Assembly: GCA_028571685.1 (NCBI GenBank)
Contig: CM053166.1
Location: 59,978,111-60,042,110, forward strand
Direction: 5' to 3'
Length of the DNA stretch: 64,000 nt
Origin: Heterohyrax brucei
Lineage: Eukaryota; Chordata; Mammalia; Hyracoidea; Procaviidae
Part shown: in pieces, positions 11,181-21,935 of the stretch
Layout: each line of letters starts with the position of its first letter
How positions within the stretch are numbered: position 1 is the stretch's first letter
The notes under the pieces: model-generated
What the model saw: the letters and a program-made list of their open reading frames with translations, nothing else
What the model was told of the DNA's origin: nothing
Database searches by the model: none
Program-made: the position numbers and the translations under genes

Positions 11181-11611
11181 ACCATCAATTGCTCTTATGC
11201 AAATTCAAGCTGAAGCTGAAGAAAATTAGAACAAGTTCACAGGAGTCAAAATACAACCTCAAGTATATCTCACCTGAATTTAGAAACCATCTCAAGAATA
11301 GATTTGACACCCTGAACACTAATGACCAGATGAGCTGTGGGATGACATCAAGGACATCATACATGAAGAAAGACAAAGGTCATTAAAAAGATAGGAAAGA
11401 AAGAAAAGACCACAGTGGATGTCAGAAGACACTCTGAAACTTGATCTTAAATGTAGGGTAGCTGAAAGGAATGAAGAAATGATAAAGAAGAGTTGAACAG
11501 ACTATTTTAAAGGGCAGCTAGAGAAGACCAAGTAAAGCATTATAATGAAAACTGCCCTGGAGTTAGAAAACCCAAAAGGAAGAACACACAAGGTATTTCT
11601 TGAGCTGAAAG

Positions 11612-11650
11612 AAAGCCAAGCCAAGTGCCGTCGAGTCGGATCCGACTCAT
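11612..11650 (-). mobile_element. Micro-insertion: SINE 3' tail only (39 bp)
   Basis: Antisense tail of the SINE variant that ends in a repeated 'gccaa' motif (gccaagccaagtgccgtcg, then gagtcggatccgactcat). It is flanked by gagctgaaag (11602-11611) and gaactgaaag (11651-11660), 9 of 10 bases matching. The RTE sequence reads through when the insert is removed. The tail contains the perfect palindrome gagtcggatccgactc. Confidence 0.8.
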
Positions 11651-12222
11651 GAACTGAAAGAACTGAATAAAAATAATTTGAGCCTCCAGTTGTAATTTTG
11701 GAGGAGTCTGCTAGGAAAATGTTGAAAAACAGAGGAAGCATCAAAATGAAATGTAAGAAATACAGAGCCTCTGTACCAAAAGCAGCTGGTTGATGCTGAA
11801 GAATTTCAGGAGGGGGACGAGGCCAAGATGGTGGACTAGACATACATCTCCTCAATTTCCTGAGAACTAAGGCCTGGAATGATAATTGAAAAGATCAGCG
11901 TGGACATCCTGGGACCCTTAGGATCTGGTGTAGGGTTGACAGATTGGACTAAGCCCCAGTAAAGCAGAAACTGCCTCTCTCAAAGAAAAGGGAGCAACAT
12001 GCTGAGTCCTGCTTCTGATGACTCATCATTTGGGAGAACTGCAGGTACTGACACCTTCCTTGTTGTCCAGGAGGTGGGGAATGAACATGAGCTAGCTAAC
12101 ACACTGAACGGCAGTGAGTATAATGCAACAGAGAGATTGTGCTTGGGATGGCCACATATTGAAAGCCTGGCTGTCAACTGAGGGCACCACTGCTCCTCCC
12201 CTCTTTCTTTTCTGAGCTGTGC

Positions 12223-12390
12223 CATAGATTCTACTCTTTCACAGAAGGAAGGGCAGCTAGGGTAGGACACCATCTTGGTTATCTGAGAGATGAAGTCAGC
12301 CCTTGGCTGGTCATAGATTCTACTCTTTCACAGAAGGAAGGGCAGCTAGGGTAGGACACCATCTTGGTTATCTGAGAGATGAAGTCAGCC
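12223..12390 (+). repeat. 89-bp-period tandem duplication in L1 5' UTR
   Basis: The 79-bp segments 12223-12301 and 12312-12390 appear identical by eye, separated by a 10-base spacer (cttggctggt). Identity this high inside an otherwise decayed L1 argues for a duplication much younger than the L1 itself, or an assembly or sequencing artefact. Confidence 0.85.
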
Positions 12391-13004
12391 ACCAGGATGT
12401 CTCAGCTGGGACTAATTCTCATGTTAAGCAGCAGTCCTGTCTGGATAGTGCTCCAACAGAAAATCTGTGTTCAGGACAGTGGAGTGAGGCCTGAGGATGG
12501 CAGCAAGGCCCTAACCCCTCCATCCTTTGACCAACATCATAGCGTCTGGGGATGGCCAATGAGATGCTTTCATTATCAACCAGAATGTGGGGCCTGCCAC
12601 ACCTGAGGGCCTTACTGATTTTGGCAGCTATTGCACAGCTCCTGAATCAGCAGTGAAGCAACTTTTTAAAATAAGATCACCTGGAGAACTGAATGCTGAA
12701 CTGGGCAACAGCATCTCCACCACCCTTCACTGATGCATATCATAGCATCTGCTGATGCCCGCCCCGTGACTCCATAAGTAGGGCACTATCTTTGTCAGCT
12801 AGGAGGTAGAGACTGTCACCCCAGAGAGTCCACCTGCAGCCAGTCACTAGATCACACAGAGGCAGCTGGTGACCAAATGTAGTAGTGTGATTACTCCCCT
12901 CTTAGAACTATGACTCAGTTCCTGTTGAGGTAACACCAGAGAAAGTGAGCAGCTTCTAGATAATGCAAAGACAATCAATAGCTAACCATTTAAAGAAGCA
13001 GTGC

Positions 13005-13990
13005 ACCATGGCTCCGGAAAACTCCCAAAATAAAGAATCAAAAACTTCCCAAATGAGGAAGAATTTTTGAAATTATTGGAGGTCTAGTACAAAATAATTT
13101 TGAATAGAGCCCTCCTGGAGATTAAACAAAATACAACAGAACAAAATGAAAAATTAAGCTATTCGAACTGACGGAATATCAACGATCTAAAATACAGCAG
13201 ATCAATAATGAAAGTACAGACTTTAACAATTCAATCCACAGCCAAAAGAACAGAATTGAGGAGATGGAAGCCAGAGTTATTGAGCTTGGGGAGAGAGTAA
13301 CAGACACCAGCATTTATGAGGAGAAATCAGAGGAAAGAAATAAGAAAAATGAAGAGGCATTAATAAACATATGAGACTCCATTAAGAGGAATAATCTATG
13401 AATAACTGGAGTTCTTGAACAGGGAAGGATAGTTGAAAACACAGAGTATTGCTGACAGAAAACTTCCCTGACATTATGAAAGAAGAGAACATAAATATTC
13501 AAGATGCTTATTGAGCGCCACAAAAACCAGACCCCAAAAGAAAGACGCTAAGACATATTATAATCAAGCTTAATAAAATGAATCATAAAGAGAGGCACTG
13601 AAAAGTAGTAAGGCTTAAAGCAAAACTAATGTACAAAGGGAAACCCCATAGGCTTTCATCTGACTTCTTGGCAGAAATGATGTTGGCAAGAAGGAGCGGG
13701 ATGACACATTCAAAGCCTTGAAGGAGAAAAACTTCCAACCAAGAATTACATATTCTGCAAAATTGTTTCTCAAATATGAAGATGAAAACAGGACATCATC
13801 AGACAAACAGAATCTTAGAGACTTTGTAAAAACCAAACCAAAAACACAAGAAATATTGAAAGAAGCTCTTAGTTTAGAAAAACAAAAACATCAAGCACAT
13901 AGTTAAGGAGGCAATGCAGGACTTAGCATCCAGAATCCTACTCAGTTAAGGAAGTGGTAAATCTCAAAGCTACAATACTAAAAGAAGGGA
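13005..13990 (+). pseudogene. L1 ORF1 relic
   Basis: Starts near the 'accatggctccggaaaactc' segment. The coiled-coil part is at about 13100-13370 (glutamate/lysine-rich, 'ERMEARVIELGERVTDTS'-like). RNA-binding and C-terminal parts follow: 13440-13560 (release of 'LLTENFPDIMKEENINIQD'-like text) and frame 13718-13906, with 'KEKNFQPRITYSAKLFLKYE', the conserved ORF1 C-terminal block. Several frameshifts and stops. Confidence 0.75.
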
Positions 13991-14299
13991 ACTAGTGATC
14001 TTAATACGAAAGCTATGACATCATCACACTGAAAAGAGGGATGTATTACACTAGATATAACCCTTTCAGATGGAGAGGAAGTTAGAAAGATATGCAGAAG
14101 TTAAATTCTGGTTTAAACTTAGAACAGTAAGGTGGATCACAGGGGAAGCCACAAAGCAAAATCACAATGCAATGTATCAACACAAGAAATATAATTCTGG
14201 AGTCTCAATGAACACAAAACCAGCACTGTAAAAGATGAAAAGTCAACCCATAAAGAAGAATGACCCAGAATACAATATTAAGACCAACACAGAAAATAT

Positions 14300-15260
14300 C
14301 AATAACACAAAAATAAAGGCATCAAAATGATAGCACTAAACACATACCTATCAATAATTACACTAAATGAAAATGGACTGAATGCTCCAATAAAGAGACT
14401 GAGAGTGACATCCTGGATCAAAAGACACAAGCCATCTATATGCTACTTATAAGAAACACACCTAAGACTTAAGATACAAACAAACTAAAAATAAAAGGAT
14501 GGAAAAATATATACCAAGCTAACAACAGACAAAGAAGAGAGGAGTGGCAATAATAATCTGAGATAAAATAGACTTTAATGTAAAATCCATCACTGTGGAC
14601 AGGGATGGTCACTATTGCTGATTCAGTACATAAGCAGGACATAACAATATTAAATATCTATGCACTCAATACCAGAGCAGCTAAATACATTGAACAAACA
14701 ATGATAACATTGAAAAATGAGATAGATCTCTCCACAGTAACAGCGGGAAACTTCAACACACCACTTTCAGTAATGAGCACATCATCCAGAGAAAAGCTCA
14801 GTAAAGATACAGGGCACTACTGTGACATTTAAACAACTAGACGTCTTTGACATATATAGAATGTTTTACCCATCAATAGATAAGTACATCTTCTTCTCCA
14901 ATGCACATGGAACACTTCCCAGAATAGACCATTTGTTAGACAGAAAGCAAGCATCAGTAAAATATAAACCACTGAATTATTGCAAATCATCTTCTCAGAC
15001 CATGAAGCCTAATGTTGAAATCAACAGCAGAAAAAAAAAATAGGTAGAAATTTGAACTCACGGAAACTGAACAACATCTTGCTCAAAAATCCATGGATTA
15101 TAGAAGAAATCAAAGACGAAATACAGAAATTTATGGAATCAAATGAGAATGAAAACACATCCTACCAGAACCTATGGGATACAGCAAAGGCAGTGCTCAG
15201 AGGTCAATTTATTTCTATAAATGCACACATGCAGAAGGAAGAACTCAAGCCAAAGAATTA
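14300..15260 (+). pseudogene. L1 ORF2 endonuclease-domain relic
   Basis: Recognisable L1 endonuclease order: the 'LNENGLNAPIKRL' block near 14360, 'YKKHT' (from the conserved QETH region) near 14450, 'VTIADSVHKQDITILNIYA' (frame 14605-14832) and 'TVTAGNFNTPLSVM', the latter corresponding to the conserved GDFN motif but with Asp replaced by Asn. Frames 14822-15043 and 15052-15261 continue the domain. Inactive through stops and frameshifts. Confidence 0.8.
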
Positions 15261-15399
15261 ACCCTATAGCTTGAAAAAGTAGAAACACCAACAAAGGAAC
15301 CCATCTGGCAACAGAAGAAAAGAGATAATAATGACTAGAGCAGAAGTAAATGTAAATTAGAAAACAATTGAAAAATTAACAAAACCAAAAGCTTATTCC

Positions 15400-16340
15400 T
15401 TGAAAAAATAAACAAAATTGATAAATCACTGGCTAAACTGACAAAAGAAAGACAGGAGATGAAACAAATAACCCAAATAAGAAACAAGATGGTAGATGCA
15501 CAACAGAAAGGGTATCATAACCACATATGATGAAAGACTGTACTGTAACAGCTTTGAAAACCTAGAGGAAATAGACAAATTTCTAGATTCATAACACCTA
15601 ATAACATTATCACAAGGAGAAGTAGAACAACTTAATAAAGAGAAGTTGTGACAGTGGACAACCTTGTCTAGTTCCCATTCTTAAAGGGAATTCTTTCAGT
15701 TTCTCTCCATTCAGCATGATGAAGGCAGTTGGCTTTGCGTAGATACTCCTCTTCAACATTGTACTAGAGATTCTAGCCAGAGCAATTAGACAAGACAAAG
15801 AAATAAAGGGCATCTGCATTGGCAAAGAAGAAGTAAAAATCTCACTATTTGCAGATGATATGATTGTATACACAGAGAATTCTAAAGAATCTGTAAGTAA
15901 ACTACTGGAACTAATAGAAGAGTTCAGCAAAGTATCAGGATATAAGATAAACTTAAGTAAATCAGTAGGATTCCTTTAAAGGAACAAAGAGATCATCAAA
16001 GAAGAAATCACAAAACCAATACCGTTTACTATAGCCCCCAAGAGGATAAAATATCTAGGAATAAATCTAACCAGAGAGGGAAGAGACCTATACAGAGAGA
16101 ATTACAATACCTTACTGAAACAAACCTAAAGAGACTTACATAAGTGGAGAAACCTATGTTGCTCCTGAATAGGAAAACTTAACATTGTAAAAATGTCTAT
16201 TTTAACCAATGTGATCTACACATACAGTGCAAGCCCAATACAAATTCCAGTGTTATTTCTTTAATGAGATGGAGAAACAAATCACCAACTTTGTTTAGAA
16301 ATGTAAGAAACCCCGGATACATAAAGCACTACTGAAGAAG
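15400..16340 (+). pseudogene. L1 ORF2 reverse-transcriptase relic
   Basis: The catalytic '[16 protein letters not shown]' block is readable at about 15841-15890, so the FADD box itself is preserved. 'LSKSVGFL' follows, then the 'KYLGINLTREGRDLY' block near 16050. Upstream, most of the finger/palm region is missing and one block is inverted (15640-15765). Stops interrupt the rest. Confidence 0.8.
15640..15765 (-). pseudogene. Inverted RT block inside the L1
   Basis: On the minus strand this codes '[20 protein letters not shown]' plus 'GTRQGCPLS', the L1 RT block that normally lies just upstream of the 'FNIVLE' block. Here the latter follows immediately on the plus strand (aacattgtactagagattc, from 15758). 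A piece of about 110-125 bp has therefore been flipped in place. Confidence 0.8.
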
Positions 16341-17570
16341 CAGAACACAGTGTGAGGCCTCACACTACCTGACCTTAGAACCTTTTACACTGCCACAGTA
16401 GTCAAAACAGCCTGGTACTGGTACAAAAAGAGATATATAGACCAATGGAACAGAGGTGAGACTCCAGAGATGCCAGCATCCTCTTATGAACAGTTGATAC
16501 TTGACAAAGGCCCTGAGATTGTAAACTGGGATAAAAACAGTCTCTGTAATGAATAGTGTTGGCAAAATTGGATATCCATCGGCAAAACACTGAAACAGGA
16601 CCCATTTCTCACACCTTACACAAAAACCAACTCAAACTGGATAAAAGACCTAAATATCCAACCTAAAAAAATAAAGAACATGAAAAAAAAATAGGGTCAA
16701 CAATAGAAGTTCTAATACGTAGCTTACACAAACTTCAAAATCTGACAAAGCATAATCAACAGAAAATAAATAAATGGACACTTCTGGGAATCAAACACTT
16801 TTGGTCATCCAAAGACTGTCAAGAGTTAAAAGACCACCTACAGAATAGGAAAAAATATTCGGCAACTGTATGTCAGACCGATGTCTGATATCCATAATCT
16901 ACAAGGTACTGCAAAATAACAACAAGAAAAAGGTAAATAACACAATTAAGTGATGAGCAAAGTAGATAGACAGACACTTCAACAAAAAGGACACCCAGGC
17001 AGCCAAAAGACACATGAGGAAATGCTCATTACTGTTAGCTATCAGAGAAATCCAAGTCAAAACTACAATGAGATAGCATCTCACCCCAGTGAGGTTGGCC
17101 ATAATACAAAAAAACACAAAACATCAAAGCTGAAGAGACTGTGGAAAGATGGGAACTCTCCTACACTGCTGGTGGGATTGCAAAATGGTACAACCTCTTT
17201 GGAAAGCCATTTAGTGCTTCCTTAAAAAGCTGAAAGTAGATATACTATTTGATCCAGTAATCCCACTGCTCAGAATATATCCTACAGAAACAAAGGCTAT
17301 CAAACAGATACATATACATGAATGTTTTTTCAGCACAGTCCACAATAGCAAAAATGTGGAATCAACGATAGATGCCTATCAGCAGATAAATCAATAAACA
17401 AACTGTGGTACATATACCCTATGCAATGGTAGAGAACAATGATGATTTTAGGAAACATCTCATAATCTGGGTTCAACTGGAAGACACTATGCTGAGTGAA
17501 ATCAGTCTGTGGCAAAAGGACAAATATTGTATGAGACCCCTGCTACAAGGACTTAAAAACAGACTTTTTG
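16340..17570 (+). pseudogene. L1 ORF2 C-terminal relic
   Basis: Typical L1 order downstream of the RT: the 'acagcctggtactggtacaaaa' segment (16408-16430), 'accaatggaacagagg' (16441), 'acccaggcagccaaaagaca' and 'gagatagcatctcacccca' (16990-17090). The end is 'gtggtacatataccctatgcaatgg' and 'atgctgagtgaaatcag' at 17405-17510. Broken frames throughout. Confidence 0.75.
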
Positions 17571-17584
17571 ATAGCTACAAATGT

Positions 17585-17794
17585 GGGGAGGGAGGGAGAG
17601 AAGTTCCTAGGCCCAAGCAAAGATTGTTGACAAGGACCTTCTCCCAAAGCCAGGAGACAGAAAAAGCCTTACCCTGGAGCTGGTACTCTGAATTTGCACT
17701 TTCAGCCTCCTAATCTGTGAGAGAATAAATTTCTGTTTGCTAAAATCATCTATGTGTTCTGTTTCTGTAATGGCAGCACTAGATAAACAAGATA
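17585..17794 (+). mobile_element. MaLR-type LTR, 3' part
   Basis: Matches the 3' half of the LTR family seen antisense at 52140-52663 and 61435-61941. Shared blocks are 'gacaaggaccttctcccaaa', 'ctgtgagagaataaatttctg' (polyadenylation region) and the terminal 'cagcactagataaacaaga'. The 5' half is missing. It separates the dead L1 on the left from the next L1 on the right. Confidence 0.7.
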
Positions 17795-18214
17795 TTCATC
17801 TAAGGTCAAGAATAAGACTGATGTTCACTTTCATCCTTAATTTTCAGCATTGTACTGGAAGCTCAAGCCAGAACAATTAGGCAATAAAAAGCGATAAAAG
17901 AGAATCAAATTGGAAAGGAAGAAGTAAAATGATCCATGTGTGCAGGTAACATGATCCTATATACAGAAAACCCTAAAGAATCTACAAAAACTAGTAGTGC
18001 TAATAAAAGAATTCAGCGAAGTTATAGGATGTACATTCAACAAATAAAAATTATTTATGTTTCTACATGCTAGTATTCAGCAATATGAAATGGGAATAAA
18101 GAGAAAAACTCAATTTACAGTAACATTCTAAAGAATAAAATACCTTGGAATAAATAATACTAGGGAAGGTAAAAACATGCCTTGAAAAGTACAAAATATT
18201 AATGAAAGAAATTA

Positions 18215-18265
18215 AAGTTGCTTTGAGTCAGAATCAACTCAGTGGCAGTGGGTTTGGTTTGGATT
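18215..18265 (+). mobile_element. Micro-insertion: SINE 3' tail only (51 bp)
   Basis: Contains only 'gagtcagaatcaactcagtg' plus 'gcagtgggtttggtttgg', the sense 3' end of the AfroSINE. It is flanked by a perfect 12-bp TSD tgaaagaaatta (18203-18214 and 18266-18277) inside L1 ORF2. Confidence 0.85.
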
Positions 18266-18349
18266 TGAAAGAAATTAGAGAAGACTTAAATGATTTCATT
18301 TTGTGGATTGAAACCTAATATCGTTAAGATATCAGTTCTACCCAAAGCA

Positions 18350-18388
18350 TTCTACAGATTCAATACAATTCTACAGATTCAATACAAT
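18350..18388 (+). repeat. 19-bp tandem duplication
   Basis: The unit ttctacagattcaatacaa occurs twice back to back in the L1 ORF2 relic, where L1s normally have one copy. Small replication-slippage type duplication. Confidence 0.8.
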
Positions 18389-18480
18389 CCCTGCCAATAG
18401 CCTTCTTTCCCAAAATGGAAAAGCCAATCCTCAAACTCATATAGATTTGCAAGTCACCCTGAACAGCTAAAATAACCTTG

Positions 18481-18955
18481 AGACTACATCTATAACAGCC
18501 TCCACTGGACTGAAATTAGTACAAATAGATGGAGTCTGGCTACCACCACTGACTTTTATGGCAAGATCAAAAGAGAGGGCCCTGGACAAAAAAAAAAAAA
18601 AAGTGAAAGGGAGAGAGAGAGAAGGAGACTTTCTAGCATGTCAGAGACTGCAGAAACACTAAAAGAATGGTTGCTGGGCATCTTTTCAGCTCAGTAATGA
18701 AGACTCCTGAGGTTCACCTTTCAGCCCCAAATTAAAGGGGCATGCTAGCCCAGGGTCAAGGACTAGAAGGCAAGAAGGGACAGGAAAGCTAATAATAGGA
18801 AACACAAGGTTGAAAAAGGAGAGAGTCGACATTTTGTGGGGTTGTTAACCATTGTCATATAACAATATGTGTACTAACTGTTTAATGAGAAAGTACTTTG
18901 TTCCATAAGCCTTCATCTAAAGCACAATAAAAAATAAACAAGAAACTCACTAAAA
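18481..18955 (+). mobile_element. 3'-only L1 insertion with perfect 12-bp TSD
   Basis: An L1 3' UTR fragment related to 5150-5640 (blocks 'acagcctcc', 'ttaaaggggcatgctagccc', 'gacaggaaagctaataatag') ends at 'aaagcacaataaaaaataaa'. It has an internal A15 run near 18589-18603. The TSD aaaataaccttg lies at 18469-18480 and 18956-18967, and the interrupted ORF2 reads on after it. A strongly 5'-truncated retrotransposition event. Confidence 0.85.
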
Positions 18956-19237
18956 AAAATAACCTTGGAAAAGAACAAAGTAAGAGGATACACACTTCTC
19001 TAAATAAGAACTTACTATGAAATCTGTAGTAATCAAAACTATGATTCTGGGACAAGGATATGTAAACCAATGGAGTAGAATTGTGAATTTAGAAAGAAAC
19101 TCATACACGTAAGGCCAACTGATTTTTGACAAGGATGCCAAATCCATTGATTGAGGAGACAATAGTCTTTCAAATAAATGGTGTAGGATAACTGGATCTT
19201 TATATGAGAAAGAATGTAGTTGGACCCTGCGATATTT

Positions 19238-19777
19238 AAGGTCGTGTGTCAACTTAGCCAGGCCATGATTATCAGTGTTTTGGCAGGGGTGTAATGTGGT
19301 CATTTCCCTTTTAAAGTTTGATATGCAATCACCCCCATGATGGCATTTACTGTGAGTAGCCAATCAGTTGAAGGGGAATTTCCTTGGGTATGTGGCCTGG
19401 ATTGAGTGTAGGCAGACATTCTGGCAGGGCTTGGGGGCTTTTGCTCATTCCAAATCCTGTAGCAGCACCTGTTCTGATCTCTGGTGCCTGGGACTTGAGC
19501 TAGCAGCTTACCTGTGGTCTTGACTGCTGATCTTGGGATTCATTGATTTTTTGAGCCTGTGAGCAACAGCCTTGCTCTCCAACCTGCTGATCTTGGGTTT
19601 GCCAACCTGTGTGGCTGTGTGCATCAGGAGAAGCCTCTATCTTGGTCTATTACTTGGGATGTTACAGCCTCTGCAACTGCTTAAGCCATTTCCTTGATAT
19701 AAATCTCTCTCATATTACACATATTTATATGCTTTACTTGTCTTATACCTTTGGTGTGCTCAACCTGTGGCAGACTC
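19238..19777 (+). mobile_element. ERVL-type solo LTR inside the L1
   Basis: About 540 bases foreign to the L1 separate 'gtagttggaccctgc' from 'tttcgtaccatgtatgg', which are adjacent in L1 ORF2. Features such as 'tgtgtcaacttagccaggcc' near the start and 'ccttgatataaatctctctc' near the end resemble MLT2/ERVL-class LTRs. The sequence atattt appears at both edges (19232-19237 and 19778-19783), but the TG...CA ends are not clean, so exact limits are uncertain. Confidence 0.55.
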
Positions 19778-20199
19778 ATATTTCGTACCATGTATGGAAA
19801 TTAACACAAAATGGATCAAGGGTCTAAATATAAGACTAAAATCTATAAAGCTTGAAAAGAAAATAATGTGGGGAACTTGAAATTATCTATTGCTGATGAG
19901 AATGTCAGTGGTGCAGCCTCAGTTGAAAATAGTTGGGCAGTGCCTCAAAAAAGTAAACATCAAATTACCATATGACACAGTAATCCCATTCTCAAGTGTA
20001 TGCTCAATGAACTTGAAATCAAGGATTCAAAACATGTACTTGTACATCAGTGTTCATTGCAGCATTATTTACAATAGGAAAAAGATGGAAACAACCCAAA
20101 TGTTTGTGAAAAGATGAATGGATAAACACAGTGTGGTACATACATACAATGAAACACTGTTTAGCCATAGAAATAAATGACGTTTTAATACATGTGATA

Positions 20200-20232
20200 A
20201 ACTCAATGGCAGTGAGTTTGGTTTGGTTTTGG
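20200..20232 (+). mobile_element. Micro-insertion: SINE 3' tail (about 33 bp)
   Basis: The block 'ctcaatggcagtgagtttgg' plus 'tttggttttgg' interrupts the L1 3' region between 'ttaatacatgtga' and 'taatatggatgg', which are adjacent in L1s. A short imperfect TSD (tgtgata / tgtaata) is possible. Confidence 0.65.
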
Positions 20233-20575
20233 TGTAATATGGATGGACCTTGGAAATATGATAGGTGAGAAAAGTTAGACTCAAAAGGACAAATGCTGTG
20301 TGTCCCACCTACAAAAAATATATATAACAGGAAATGTGTAGAAAGAAAATCTTATGAGTGGTGACTAGGGGATGGGGGTAGGGAAAAATGAATAATTATT
20401 GCATAAAGTATACTTGTTTCTATATGGGGTGATAAAAAGCTGTTTTCTAGAAATGAATACTAGTGACCATTGTGCAGCATAGTGACTGTGATTAGTGTTA
20501 CTCTTTTGTACACTTAAGCCTCATTGAAACAGTAAATTTTTTGTGCTATATACGTTACCACAATTAAAAATAACA

Positions 20576-21125
20576 AAGAATTATTTATGGTACAGTGCAA
20601 GCAAAGCACTCAAATGCCAACCATTATTATTTTAAATATTATTTATTGAAAAGTTGTTCAATACTATTTAATCTTGAAATAAAGACGAAATAAATAGATC
20701 ACTTACAGCAACATTTTTTTTTCTTTTGCACTTTTAGGATCCTGAAAAAATGTGTGAAAATCCTATAAATACTATTTTCAAACCTTTTCCACTCAGCCAC
20801 GCGTGAACTGTTGTTCCTCACTCCCTCAAGATCTGCGCGTATAAGCACATGTCTGCAGCTAAGCCTTCCTGTTTCCACAGGCTGTCACTGAAGCTGAGCA
20901 GAAAATAATGGGAATAAGCCTTCATTTCTGAAACAGTTTCCTATGGAAAGACTTGAAAGGATATTTGACACTTGTGACTCACTGCCAATTTGTATCCATT
21001 TTAAACTCTTTATCCGTTCTAGATTATCCAGATAAGATCTTTTGCTAAGAATACATTTCATGGCATTGTACAAACACTACATTGTGGTTCATGTTGAAAA
21101 TAAAATATCATGCATAAGAGATACC
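20576..21125. other. No recognised feature
   Basis: AT-rich, no ORF of note, no repeat family recognised. Confidence 0.4.
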
Positions 21126-21935
21126 CATATCTTCTTCATGTAAAAAAGATACTTTTTTATTAAATAAAAACAATTTATGCTCCCTGTGCAAATATTGACA
21201 AATACAGAGAAATATCAAGAAGAAAATGAATATTTGTAGCCCCATTACCCAGAGGTTTCTGGGTATTCTTTTCAGTCTTAAATAATTTTTCCACTTACAA
21301 AAATGTGAAAAATTGTTTAAAACCTAGAAAAGCAAAACCAAAACAAGAAGTCATTTGTGATTTCATCATCCTGAGATATACAACAAAATCTTTACAGAGA
21401 TTGCTATTCCATTATTTTCTTCCCTGCCTCCCTCTTTCCCTTCCTCTCCATTTTTTTCTTTTTTCTCTTTCTAAACACTAGCATCACAGTGTAGTCTTCT
21501 TTACTTTCTTAATTCAATAATATCTTTTTCTAAAATCTAATTTTTAAGGACTTTGTAGCATTCCATCTTATGAATATATCATCATTTGCTTAACACTTTT
21601 CTGGTGGTAAGCATTTTGTTTACTTTTTTTTGCTATTATCAAGAAGTCTATGATGAACTTCATTGTACATACATTATTTTTGCATCTCTGATTATTTCCT
21701 TAAGATGGTTTTATATAAACAGAATTACTAATTGCAAGTCTATGCAATTAAAAAACAATAACCATTGCAAACAGTTGTCTAGAAGATTTGTACCATTTTA
21801 ATTTCTACCATCAGTTTATAGGAGGATAATTCATCAACCTTTGGCACTACTGAGCATTATAATTTTAGTTTTTATAAATGTATTGGTAAAAAAATGCTTT
21901 TTATTTTTAGTTTTCTTTAACAGTGAGGTTGAATA
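21126..21935 (-). mobile_element. Old L1M-type LINE, antisense
   Basis: Antisense blocks of old L1 3' ends: 'gtagcattccatcttatgaa' (21556), 'ttttgctattatcaagaagt' (21629), 'gtacatacattatttttgca' (21664) and 'atttctaccatcagtttata' (21800). Strongly diverged; limits approximate. Confidence 0.5.

Larger units (their letters stand above)
9940..11811 (+). mobile_element. RTE-type LINE (RTE1-like), 3'-truncated by an L1
   Basis: Begins with an RTE1-like 5' region (caccatgtttctgtcagttt...), then a short leader and a single ORF relic whose endonuclease domain is recognisable between about 10505 and 11180. Fragments of the linker and the start of the reverse transcriptase run to about 11811, where an L1 5' end begins. 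It holds a SINE (10224-10389) and a micro-insertion (11612-11650). RTE elements are thought to supply the machinery for this SINE family, an inference from the literature. This copy is broken by stops and cannot do so. Confidence 0.8.
11812..17584 (+). mobile_element. Near-full-length, dead L1
   Basis: Opens with the canonical L1 5' start (gggggacgaggccaagatgg). Order: 5' UTR 11812-13005 (with an 89-bp tandem duplication), ORF1 relic 13005-13990, inter-ORF, ORF2 relic 14300-17570 (endonuclease, reverse transcriptase with a local deletion and micro-inversion at 15640-15765, C-terminal domain). It is cut off on the right at a MaLR LTR fragment (17585-17794), so its own 3' UTR is absent. Both ORFs carry many stops. 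Confidence 0.8.
17795..20575 (+). mobile_element. 5'-truncated L1 carrying several insertions
   Basis: Starts in ORF2 RT ('attgtactggaagctcaagc', 17850) and continues through the C-terminal region (19000-20150). It ends in an old L1 3' UTR with the classic 'acgttaccacaattaaaaat' terminus at about 20570. Insertions: micro SINE 18215-18265, L1 3' UTR 18481-18955, ERVL-type LTR about 19238-19777, micro SINE 20200-20232. No intact ORF. Confidence 0.75.
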
